Positions 1-6,134 of a DNA stretch of 10,819 nucleotides are shown piece by piece; within the stretch, counting starts at the first letter, position 1, and each line of letters begins with the position of its first letter. This DNA comes from AC-32 sp035455445. Lineage in GTDB: Bacteria; Actinomycetota; Thermoleophilia; Gaiellales; Gaiellaceae. The translations under genes and the position numbers were made by a program. A model generated the notes under the pieces. That model was not told the origin of the DNA and ran no database searches. It worked only from the letters and a program-made list of their open reading frames with translations. The stretch spans positions 1 to 10,819 of the forward strand of contig DATIFC010000090.1 in assembly GCA_035455445.1 (NCBI GenBank), read 5' to 3'.

Positions 1-30
1 CCCCGGCCCGACCGGATCCCGCTCGCAGCT

Positions 31-55
31 GCCGCCCGCGCGCGCCGCGGGCGGC
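31..55. terminator. GC-rich perfect hairpin upstream of metG, possible terminator of an upstream gene
   Basis: A perfect 10-bp inverted repeat (GCCGCCCGCG at 31-40, CGCGGGCGGC at 46-55) encloses the five-base loop CGCGC. No clear T-run follows, only CTTGTGG about 12 bases later, so this is not a textbook intrinsic terminator; high-GC actinobacteria often lack the U-tract. It could equally be a chance palindrome in very GC-rich sequence, or lie in the 3' end of a gene that begins outside the window. I see no gene I can support in 1-175. Confidence 0.3.
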
Positions 56-175
56 GCCCGGCGCCCCTTGTGGTCGCGCTTCTCGCCGCGGCCCTGACGG
101 CGGCCGCAGCTGCTGCCACGGCCCGGTGGGCGCGCGCAGGGAGGCGAGGCAAGCCCGCTCGTATCATTGACGGCG

Positions 176-1696
176 ATGCGCTTCTACCTGACCACACCGA
201 TCTACTACGTGAACGCTGCGCCGCACATCGGCCACGCGTACACGACGATCGCTGCCGACGTCCTCGTCCGACACCACCGCCAGCGCGGGAACGAGACGTT
301 CTTCCTCACGGGCACCGACGAGAACGCGTCGAAGGTCTACCGCGTCGCCGAGGAGCGGGGTCAGGACCCCAAGGCGTACGTCGACGAGATCGTCGAGCAG
401 TGGCGGGCGCTTCCTGACAAGGTCGATGCGGAGTACGACTTCTTCATCCGCACCACCGACGCGGGCCACCACCGCTTCGTGCAGGAGTTCCTGCAGCGCA
501 TCTACGACAACGGCGACATCTATCAGGACGTGTACAGCGGCCTGTACTGCGTGGGCTGCGAAGAGTTCAAGAGCGAGGCCGACCTCGTCGACGGACTGTG
601 CCCAGAGCACGGCGTGGCGCCGGAGCGAATCGAGGAGACGAACTACTTCTTCCGGCTCTCCGCCTACCAGGACCGCCTGCTCGAGCTCTACGACGAGCGG
701 CCCGACTTCGTGGTGCCGCGGAACCGCTACAACGAGGCGCGCAGCTTCATCGAGGGCGGCCTCGAGGACTTCAGCGTCAGCCGGGCCGGGCAGCCGTGGG
801 GCGTGCCGATCCCCTGGGACGAAGGGCAGGTCACCTATGTCTGGGTAGACGCGCTCATCAACTACCTCAGCGCGCTCACTTACGCCCGCGACAACGAGGA
901 CCTGCGCGAGCGGTTCTGGCCGGAGGTTCGGCACCTCCTCGGCAAGGACATCCTGCGCTTCCACTGCGTCTACTGGCCAGCGCTCCTCCTCGCGGCGGGG
1001 TACGAGGTGCCGCGGCAGCTGTTCGTCCACGGCTGGCTGCTGCTCGAGGAGCGGAAGATCTCGAAGTCGCTCGGGAACGCGCTCGACCCGCTCGACCTGG
1101 TCGACGTCTACGGCGCGGACGCGGTGCGCTTCTGGGCGCTGCGCTCGGTCTCGTTTGGACAGGACGGGAACACGTCGCTCGAGGGCCTGCACGAGCGGTA
1201 CGAGCGCGAGCTCGCCAACGACCTCGGAAACCTCGTCTCGCGGACGACGGCGATGATCGCCCGCTACCGCGACGGCCGCGTCGCTCCGGGCAGCAAGAAC
1301 GAGGAGCTCGAGGGCACGCTCGAGGCCCTGCGCGGGAAGCTCGCCGAGCGGTTCGACGCCTGGGACCTCAGCGGCGGGCTCGAGGACATCTGGGAGGTCG
1401 TCCGCCGGCTGAACCGGTACGTGGAGTCCACGGCACCCTGGCAGCTCGCCAAGGACGAGACGAGGGCCACGGAGCTCGACGCCGTCCTCTACGACCTCGC
1501 CGACGGCGTGCGGGCGGTCGCGGTCGCGCTCTCGCCGTACCTGCCGGAGGCCGCGCCGCAGATCCTCGCGGCGCTGCGCCAGCCGGTGGAGCTCGACCTG
1601 GAGCAGATCGCGTACGGCCTGACGCCGGCGACGGAGGGCATCGCCGCAGCGGCTCCGCTGTTCCCGCGCGTGGAGCAGCCGACCGCGGCGGCGTGA
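176..1696 (+). CDS. metG: Methionyl-tRNA synthetase (MetRS)
   Basis: Cytoplasmic class I aminoacyl-tRNA synthetase that charges tRNA-Met using ATP. From the ATG at 176 it is 506 residues. The ATP-binding HIGH motif is at residues 17-20 (PHIGHAY), and the KMSKS loop is present as KISKS at 294-298. A zinc knuckle is visible as C125-x2-C128 and C142-x2-H145, the single-zinc CxxC/CxxH arrangement known from Thermus-type MetRS. The anticodon-binding helical domain follows (GNLVSRT, then RLNRYVESTAPW). The protein ends without the C-terminal tRNA-binding (EMAP-like) domain found in longer MetRS. A TTG at 167 would add three residues (M-T-A), but ATG 176 fits the family start (MRFYLTTPIYYVNAAPHIGH). 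No Shine-Dalgarno is well placed for either; TATCAT at 162-167 could be a -10 box for a leaderless message. The stop overlaps tatD by four bases. Confidence 0.97.
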   Translation: MRFYLTTPIYYVNAAPHIGHAYTTIAADVLVRHHRQRGNETFFLTGTDENASKVYRVAEERGQDPKAYVDEIVEQWRALPDKVDAEYDFFIRTTDAGHHRFVQEFLQRIYDNGDIYQDVYSGLYCVGCEEFKSEADLVDGLCPEHGVAPERIEETNYFFRLSAYQDRLLELYDERPDFVVPRNRYNEARSFIEGGLEDFSVSRAGQPWGVPIPWDEGQVTYVWVDALINYLSALTYARDNEDLRERFWPEVRHLLGKDILRFHCVYWPALLLAAGYEVPRQLFVHGWLLLEERKISKSLGNALDPLDLVDVYGADAVRFWALRSVSFGQDGNTSLEGLHERYERELANDLGNLVSRTTAMIARYRDGRVAPGSKNEELEGTLEALRGKLAERFDAWDLSGGLEDIWEVVRRLNRYVESTAPWQLAKDETRATELDAVLYDLADGVRAVAVALSPYLPEAAPQILAALRQPVELDLEQIAYGLTPATEGIAAAAPLFPRVEQPTAAA

Positions 1697-2439
1697 TCGA
1701 CACCCACGCGCACCTCGACGCGTGCGCGGATCCGGCGGAGGAGCTCGTGGCGCGTGCCCGGGAGGTGGGTGTCGAGCGCATCGTCTCCATCGGCTCGGGG
1801 CTCGACTCCTGCCGCGAGACGCTCGCGATCGTGAATCGCAACGACGGGGTCTTCGCGGCGCTCGGCATCCATCCGCACCAGGCGGCCGAGCCCGACGCGG
1901 CCGCCGTGGACGAGCTGCGCGAGCTCCTCGCCGGCTCGCGTGCGGTCGCCGTGGGGGAGACGGGCCTCGACCACTACCGCGACTACGCGCCGCGCGACCT
2001 CCAGCTCAGGCTCTTCGAGCGTCAGCTCGAGCTGGCCGCGGAGCTCGGCAAAACCGTCGTCGTCCACACGCGGGCGGCCTCCGGGGAGACGGCAGCAGCG
2101 CTGTCCGCGTTCGGCGGCACCGTCGTCCTGCACTGCTTCTCCGCGCCCGAGCTCCTGCCGGTCGCGCTCGACCGCGGCTACTACGTCTCGTTCGCAGGCA
2201 ACGTCACCTACCCCAAGGCCGAGGAGCTGCGGGAGGCCGCGCGCGCCGTCCCGCGCGACCGTCTCCTCGCCGAGACCGACAGCCCCTACCTGGCGCCGCA
2301 GCCTCGCCGGGGCCGACCGAACGAGCCCGCGAACGTAATCCACACGGTCGCGGCGCTCGCCGAGGCGCGCTGTGAGCAGCAGGACGAGCTCGAACAGCAG
2401 CTGGACGCGAACGCGACAGCCGCCTTCGGCCTGCCGTGA
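1693..2439 (+). CDS. tatD: TatD-family metal-dependent hydrolase (DNase)
   Basis: The 248-residue amidohydrolase-fold protein has the length typical of TatD/YcfH nucleases, which remove nucleotides from DNA 3' ends in other bacteria. All metal-site motifs are visible: DTHAHLD with H5 and H7, GIHPHQ near 59-63, GETGLDHYR with E89, VHTR with H125, LHCFS with H147, and ETDSPYLAPQ with D196. The start is the GTG at 1693, whose last two bases and the following A form the metG stop (GTGA overlap); it places the N-terminal VIDTHAHLD exactly where the family begins. The open frame runs far upstream inside metG, but that part is a shadow. A tatD gene between metG and rsmA is a common bacterial arrangement. 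The physiological substrate cannot be told from sequence. Confidence 0.93.
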   Translation: MIDTHAHLDACADPAEELVARAREVGVERIVSIGSGLDSCRETLAIVNRNDGVFAALGIHPHQAAEPDAAAVDELRELLAGSRAVAVGETGLDHYRDYAPRDLQLRLFERQLELAAELGKTVVVHTRAASGETAAALSAFGGTVVLHCFSAPELLPVALDRGYYVSFAGNVTYPKAEELREAARAVPRDRLLAETDSPYLAPQPRRGRPNEPANVIHTVAALAEARCEQQDELEQQLDANATAAFGLP

Positions 2440-3218
2440 GTCGGCCCGCGGCGAAAAGGGAGCTCGGCCAGCACTTCCTCGTCGACGAGAACCTGCTCGG
2501 CGTGATCGGCCGGCTGGCCGAGCTCGGCCCGGACGACGTCGTGCTCGAGGTCGGCCCCGGGCTCGGCGTGCTCACGAGGTACCTCGCCGACCGCACGGCC
2601 AACGTCCACGCCGTCGAGCTCGACCGCTCGCTGGAGCCGCGCCTCCGCGAGGCGCTCGGCGAGCGCGGCAACGTCGAGCTCCACTTCGGCGACGCCCTGC
2701 GCATCGACCTCGCGCGGCTCGACCCGAAGCCCACGAAGCTCGTCTCGAACCTCCCCTACAACGTGGCGACGCCGCTCGTGGTCGAGAGCCTCGACGGCCT
2801 GCCGAGCGTCGGCCTCTGGACGGTGATGGTCCAGCGCGAGGTGGCCGACCGCTTCTTCGCCCCGCCCTCGACGAAAGCCTACGGCGCCGTCTCGGTGCTC
2901 GTCCAGCTTGCGGCGGAGCGCACCGGCTTCCACGCCGTATCCCGCAACGTCTTCCGCCCGCGGCCGAACGTGGACTCGGCGCTCGTCGCCTTCCGCCGCC
3001 GCGATCTCCCGCCCGACTTCTCGCGCGTGAAGAACGTCGCCGCAGCCGCGTTCGCCCACCGGCGCAAGCGGCTCGCGAACTCGCTCGAGCTGGCCGGCCT
3101 CACCGAACGCGAGACCGCGGTCGCCGCGCTCGCCGCGATCGGGCGCGAGCCATCCGTGCGCGCCGAGGAGCTGGCGCCGCCGGAGTTCGTGGCCCTGGCG
3201 CGGGCGCTCGTCCCGTGA
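2436..3218 (+). CDS. rsmA: 16S rRNA (adenine1518-N6/adenine1519-N6)-dimethyltransferase
   Basis: RsmA/KsgA dimethylates two adjacent adenines in the 3'-terminal helix of 16S rRNA using S-adenosylmethionine, a late step in 30S maturation. The 260-residue protein has the full motif series: N-terminal LGQHFLVD (residues 10-17; GQNFL in most homologues), SAM-binding EVGPGLGVLT, the acidic ELD that contacts the ribose, GDAL, and the catalytic NLPYNVATPL. MVQREVADR, FRPRPNVDSA and a C-terminal HRRKRL follow, all as in KsgA. The GTG start at 2436 overlaps the tatD stop as GTGA, and the stop overlaps ispE in the same way. The rsmA-ispE pairing is widely conserved. Erm-type resistance methylases share the fold, but the context and the C-terminal domain favour RsmA. 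Confidence 0.95.
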   Translation: MSRPAAKRELGQHFLVDENLLGVIGRLAELGPDDVVLEVGPGLGVLTRYLADRTANVHAVELDRSLEPRLREALGERGNVELHFGDALRIDLARLDPKPTKLVSNLPYNVATPLVVESLDGLPSVGLWTVMVQREVADRFFAPPSTKAYGAVSVLVQLAAERTGFHAVSRNVFRPRPNVDSALVAFRRRDLPPDFSRVKNVAAAAFAHRRKRLANSLELAGLTERETAVAALAAIGREPSVRAEELAPPEFVALARALVP

Positions 3219-4033
3219 ACCGCGCGCCCGCGACCGCGAAGCTGAACCTCGCGCTCGTCGTCGGCCCGCAGCGCGACGACGGACGCCACGAGGTGGCGAC
3301 CGTGCTGCAGCGGATCGACCTCGCCGACCGCGTCCGTGTCGAATCCGCGCCCCGGCTGCGCGTCGAGGGCTTCGCCCGGGACACCCTCGTCCGCGCCGCG
3401 CTCGAGCGGCTCGCCGAGGCCGCCGGCGTCGAGCCCCGGTGGCACGCGACGATCCAAAAGGCCATCCCGGTGGCCTCGGGCCTCGGCGGCGGCAGCTCGG
3501 ATGCCGCGACGGCGCTCCGGCTCGCCAACGCCGCGCTGCCGGAGCCGCTTCCCCCCGAGTGCCTGTACGAGCTCGCCGCCGGCCTGGGAGCCGACGTGCC
3601 CTTCTTCCTGACCAGCGGGCCGCAGCTCGGCACAGGCACCGGTACCGAGCTCGAGCCGCTCGACCTGCCGCAGGACTACTGGATCCTTCTCCTCCTGCCG
3701 AGCGGCGCCGCGAAGGGCTCGACTGCCGAGGTCTACGCGGCCTTCGACGAGGGCGGCGGGGCCGAGGGCTTCGACCAGCGCCGCAGGCAGCTCGCCCGCG
3801 CCCTCCGCGAGGCGAGGCGGCCGCGCGACCTCGCGGCGCTGCCGCCGAACGACCTCGCGACCTCGCGGCACGCGGAGCGGCTGCGCGCTCTCGGTGCGTT
3901 CCGGGCGGACGTGAGCGGCGCCGGACCGGCCGTCTACGGCCTCTTCCTCCACCGCCAGCCCGCTATCGCCGCCGAGCGCGAGCTGCGGCGCCTGGGGCGC
4001 ACCTGGATCACGGTTCCTGCTTGGTACGGTTGA
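3215..4033 (+). CDS. ispE: 4-diphosphocytidyl-2-C-methyl-D-erythritol kinase
   Basis: IspE is a GHMP-family kinase of the non-mevalonate (MEP) isoprenoid pathway that phosphorylates CDP-methylerythritol at the 2-hydroxyl. The 272-residue protein shows AKLNLAL with the conserved Lys at residue 9, and the glycine-rich ATP loop IPVASGLGGGSSDAATAL. It also has the catalytic-Asp segment GADVPFFL and the C-terminal GHMP motif SGAGPAVYGLF (usually SGSGPTVF). The substrate-side motif reads DGRHE where most IspE proteins have DGYHE, so an Arg replaces the usual Tyr; conservative family variation is the simplest explanation. The GTG start at 3215 overlaps the rsmA stop (GTGA) and gives the expected N-terminus. 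The open frame extends far upstream inside rsmA without family similarity, so that part is excluded. Confidence 0.94.
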   Translation: MNRAPATAKLNLALVVGPQRDDGRHEVATVLQRIDLADRVRVESAPRLRVEGFARDTLVRAALERLAEAAGVEPRWHATIQKAIPVASGLGGGSSDAATALRLANAALPEPLPPECLYELAAGLGADVPFFLTSGPQLGTGTGTELEPLDLPQDYWILLLLPSGAAKGSTAEVYAAFDEGGGAEGFDQRRRQLARALREARRPRDLAALPPNDLATSRHAERLRALGAFRADVSGAGPAVYGLFLHRQPAIAAERELRRLGRTWITVPAWYG

Positions 4034-4036
4034 GCG

Positions 4037-4408
4037 ATGAGCTACCCGCTCGAGCACGGACCGACCGTCGAGCACGGGTCCAGCCGGACCGGCCGCTGGC
4101 TGCGGCTGCACCGCGTCCGGATCATGCTCGGAATCGCGTTCCTCGAGGGGATCGTCGTCGCGTTCTCGCACGACTTCACGAAGTGGACCGTGGTCGGGAT
4201 CGCGATCCCCGTGCTGGCGCTGTACGTCGTCTGGGGTCGCAACGCGCGCTCGGGCACCATGCGCCAGATCGCCTGGATCGCGGGCGCCTCCCAGGCGCTG
4301 GCGGTGGTCGTCGTGATCCTGGGCTTCATTCTCAGCTGGCTCGCGCTCGTCCTCGCCGCGGTGTTCGCTGCGATCGCTCTCCTGTTCCTCTTCTCGGACC
4401 GGGGATAA
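4037..4408 (+). CDS. Small four-helix membrane protein, function unknown
   Basis: This 123-residue protein starts at an ATG three bases after the ispE stop, so it is very likely the last gene of the metG operon. About 25 hydrophilic residues (including TGRWLRLHRVR) precede four predicted membrane segments: roughly 32-48 (MLGIAFLEGIVVAF), 53-71 (VVGIAIPVLALYVVWG), 83-102 (IAWIAGASQALAVVVVILG) and 104-121 (SWLALVLAAVFAAIALLFLF). The N-terminus is basic, which suggests it faces the cytoplasm. I recognise no catalytic or binding motif and no named family. Its place behind ispE could mean a role in isoprenoid or envelope chemistry, but this is association only. The coding sequence ends in TAA, unlike the TGA stops of the genes before it. 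Confidence 0.8.
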   Translation: MSYPLEHGPTVEHGSSRTGRWLRLHRVRIMLGIAFLEGIVVAFSHDFTKWTVVGIAIPVLALYVVWGRNARSGTMRQIAWIAGASQALAVVVVILGFILSWLALVLAAVFAAIALLFLFSDRG

Positions 4409-4440
4409 GCAGCACCGCGAGGTTCTAGAGTTCGCCTGTG

Positions 4441-4535
4441 CTGGGGCGTAGCCAAGTGCCAAGGCGTCGCTTGCGACGCCGACCGAAAGGCCGCGCGGGC
4501 TTTGCCCGCGGGGCCGTCTTACGCACGATGAAGGG
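4441..4535 (+). repeat. Repeat unit A: tRNA-Gln 5' fragment fused to a GC-rich double hairpin
   Basis: Bases 4442-4465 match the first 24 bases of the intact tRNA-Gln (4721-4744) at 22 of 24 positions, differing only by CC for GT in the D-loop; the acceptor 5' strand and D-stem are kept. Where the anticodon arm should follow, there is a perfect 8-bp hairpin, GGCGTCGC-TT-GCGACGCC (4463-4480). A second stem, CGCGGGC-TTT-GCCCGCG (4494-4510), follows and is flanked by GGCC/GGCC. The unit ends with GTCTTACGCAC and ATGAAGGG. The part at 4466-4535 recurs as unit C at 68 of 70 positions. It cannot make a tRNA, having no anticodon arm, T-arm or 3' acceptor strand. Confidence 0.85.
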
Positions 4536-4550
4536 TGACAAGACGTCTCG

Positions 4551-4634
4551 CTGGGGCGTAGCCAAGTGCCAAGGCGTCGCTTGCGACGTGACCGACAAGG
4601 CCGCGCGGGCTCTGCACCGCGAGGCCGTCTTACG
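4551..4634 (+). repeat. Repeat unit B: second tRNA-Gln 5' fragment with a variant hairpin
   Basis: The first 38 bases (4551-4588) are identical to 4441-4478 of unit A, including the tRNA-Gln 5' fragment with the same CC variant. The unit then diverges: the first hairpin is shortened to about six pairs, and the second becomes CGCGG-GCTCTGCA-CCGCG, still able to pair. GCCGTCTTACG closes the unit. The 11-mer GCACCGCGAGG (4614-4624) also occurs just before unit A at 4412-4422, which may record an exchange between copies or be chance. The start-to-start period from unit A is 110 bases. Confidence 0.82.
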
Positions 4635-4635
4635 G

Positions 4636-4705
4636 GTCGCTTGCGACGCCGACCGAAAGGCGGCGCGGGCTTTGCCCGCGGGGCCGTCTTACGCACAATG
4701 AAGGG
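4636..4705 (+). repeat. Repeat unit C: hairpin cassette without the tRNA fragment
   Basis: This 70-base copy matches 4466-4535 of unit A at 68 positions; the differences are 4662 (G for C) and 4697 (A for G). It carries GTCGC-TT-GCGAC (5-bp stem) and the CGCGGGC-TTT-GCCCGCG stem, then GTCTTACGCAC and ATGAAGGG. It lacks the tRNA-derived 5' segment and abuts unit B. Fifteen bases after it, the intact tRNA-Gln begins, mirroring the 16 bases that separate unit A from the tRNA fragment in unit B. The cassette therefore sits in the upstream position relative to both the real tRNA and one of the fragments. Confidence 0.82.
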
Positions 4706-4720
4706 CAGGAAGCGTTTCGT

Positions 4721-4794
4721 TGGGGCGTAGCCAAGTGGTAAGGCAGCGGGTTTTGGTCCCGCGATCCCAGGTTCGAATCCTGGCGCCCCAGCCA
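4721..4794 (+). tRNA. tRNA-Gln (anticodon UUG)
   Basis: A complete cloverleaf can be drawn. The acceptor stem is TGGGGCG (4721-4727) with CGCCCCA (4784-4790). The D-arm is GCC/GGC around AAGTGGTAA. The anticodon stem GCGGG/CCCGC holds the loop TTTTGGT, giving anticodon TTG. A four-base variable region is followed by the T-arm CCAGG-TTCGAAT-CCTGG. The discriminator is G4791 and CCA is encoded at 4792-4794. The anticodon reads CAA (and weakly CAG) glutamine codons. Upstream lie three repeat units, two of which carry fragments of this gene. Downstream, glmU starts eight bases after the CCA, so the two are probably on one transcript. Confidence 0.97.
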
Positions 4795-4802
4795 TCTTCG
4801 CC

Positions 4803-6134
4803 GTGACCGACATCGCTCCAGCAGCCGTTGTGCTCGCCGCCGGGCTCGGAACGCGCATGCGCTCCGAGACGCCGAAGCACCTCCACCCGCTGCTCGGCCG
4901 GCGGCTCGCCGACTGGGTGGTCGAGGCCGTGCGCGAGCTCGCGCCCGAGCCGCTCGTGGTCGTCACCTCGCCGGACGCGAGAGACGCGTTCGAGGGCGTC
5001 GAAGTCGCGGTTCAGCAGGAGCCGCGCGGCACCGGCGACGCGGCTGCGGCCGCCCGCCCGAGCCTGGAGCGGTTCGAAGGCGACGTGCTGGTCGTCACCG
5101 GCGACGCGGCGACGATCACCGGCGGGCTCCTCCGCCGGCTGCTCGAGACCCACCGCGCCGAGGGCGCGACCGCGACCGTTCTCTCGTTCGAGCCGCAGGA
5201 GCCCGGGGCGTACGGCCGCGTCGTCCGCGGCGGGGACGGGATTCTGCAGGCGATCGTCGAGGCGGGAGACGCGAGCGAGGAGGAGCTCGCGCTGCGGGAG
5301 GTCAACTCCTCGATCTACGTCTTCGAGGCCGCGAAGCTCTGGCCCGCGCTCGAGCGCCTGCGGCCCGAGAACGCGCAGGGAGAGCTCTACCTCACCGACA
5401 CCGTCCGCGACCTGGTCGCCGCGGGCGAGCGCGTGGCCGTGCACAGGGCCGAGGATCCGGCCCAGTGCGAGGGAGTGAACACGCGCGTCGAGCTCGCAGC
5501 AGCGGCGGCCGTCCTCCGCGACCGGATCAACCACGCCCACATGCTCGCCGGCGCGACGATCGTCGACCCGGCCTCCACGTGGATCGAGCCGAGCGTCGAG
5601 CTGGAGCCCGATTGCACGATCCAGCCGTTCACCGTCCTGCGCGGCGCGACCCGGGTCGCGGGAGGCGCCGAGGTGGGCCCGCACGCCGTCGCCGTGGACG
5701 CGCAGATCGGCCCCCGAGCGCTGGTCGGGCCCTTCTGTTACCTTCGCCCCGGAACGATCCTGGAGAGCGGCGCGAAGGCGGGGACGTTCGTCGAGATCAA
5801 GAACTCGCGGATCGGAGAGCGAACGAAGGTGCCGCACCAGTCGTACATCGGAGACGCTGAGATCGGCGCGGACACGAACATCGCGGCGGGCAACATCACC
5901 GTCAACTTCCCGCACGAGCCGGGAAAGCCGAAGGGGAAGACGACGATCGGCCGCAACGTCAGGACCGGCGTCCACAATGCCTTCGTCGCACCCGTGGAGA
6001 TCGGCGACGGCTCCTGGATCGGAGCCGGCTCGGTGATCACGGACGACGTGCCGCCGGAGTCGCTGGCGGTCGCACGGGCGCGGCAGGAGAACAAGGATGG
6101 ATACGTGCGCAGGAAGCGGGAGCAGGAGGGATGA
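4803..6134 (+). CDS. glmU: Bifunctional N-acetylglucosamine-1-phosphate uridyltransferase / glucosamine-1-phosphate acetyltransferase
   Basis: GlmU acetylates glucosamine-1-P and then couples it to UTP, giving UDP-GlcNAc for peptidoglycan. The 443-residue protein has an N-terminal nucleotidyltransferase domain with VLAAGLGTRM (residues 10-19), K25 in ETPKHLHP, the QQEPRGTGDA uracil-site region near 71-80, TGD, and NAQGELYLTD. GVNTRVEL leads to the C-terminal left-handed beta-helix of hexapeptide repeats. There R315 (FCYLRPGT), FVEIKNSRIG and the acetyltransferase histidine H345 in VPHQSYIGDAEIG are present. A segment that reads NYDGVNKHRT in many GlmU proteins is NFPHEPGKPKGKT here, an insertion-type variant. 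The GTG start at 4803 is the only reasonable one, since the tRNA ends at 4794; no Shine-Dalgarno is visible. The stop overlaps prs (ATGA). Confidence 0.95.
   Translation: MTDIAPAAVVLAAGLGTRMRSETPKHLHPLLGRRLADWVVEAVRELAPEPLVVVTSPDARDAFEGVEVAVQQEPRGTGDAAAAARPSLERFEGDVLVVTGDAATITGGLLRRLLETHRAEGATATVLSFEPQEPGAYGRVVRGGDGILQAIVEAGDASEEELALREVNSSIYVFEAAKLWPALERLRPENAQGELYLTDTVRDLVAAGERVAVHRAEDPAQCEGVNTRVELAAAAAVLRDRINHAHMLAGATIVDPASTWIEPSVELEPDCTIQPFTVLRGATRVAGGAEVGPHAVAVDAQIGPRALVGPFCYLRPGTILESGAKAGTFVEIKNSRIGERTKVPHQSYIGDAEIGADTNIAAGNITVNFPHEPGKPKGKTTIGRNVRTGVHNAFVAPVEIGDGSWIGAGSVITDDVPPESLAVARARQENKDGYVRRKREQEG

Noticed and set aside
70..417. Plus-strand open frame with a hydrophobic alanine-rich start just upstream of metG
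   Set aside because: Most of it overlaps metG in another frame and it becomes arginine/proline-rich shadow coding. The hydrophobic stretch may simply reflect GC-rich composition.
164..1192. Long minus-strand open frame opposite metG
   Set aside because: It is antisense to a clear MetRS gene, has no recognisable domain and has composition typical of a GC-rich shadow frame.
4442..4634. Two additional functional tRNA genes
   Set aside because: Only the acceptor 5' strand and D-arm are present; no anticodon arm, T-arm or 3' acceptor strand follows.
4438..4701. 87-codon plus-strand open frame across the repeat array
   Set aside because: It is the translation of the tRNA fragments and hairpin cassettes. 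Repeated peptides such as WGVAKCQGVACD come from the DNA repeats and not from a gene.
4441..4705. CRISPR array
   Set aside because: The units are long (70-95 bases), carry tRNA sequence and are contiguous or irregularly spaced (110 and 169 bases). There are no uniform unique spacers and no cas genes.
2879..4966. 695-codon minus-strand open frame, including GAPGFEPGIAGP and LPLGYAP across the tRNA
   Set aside because: This peptide is the familiar spurious translation of the reverse complement of a tRNA gene. The frame is antisense to ispE, the membrane gene and the repeat array.
4689..5975. 428-codon minus-strand open frame ending in the tRNA
   Set aside because: It is antisense to glmU, and its N-terminal WGARIRTWDRGTKTR is again reverse-strand tRNA translation.
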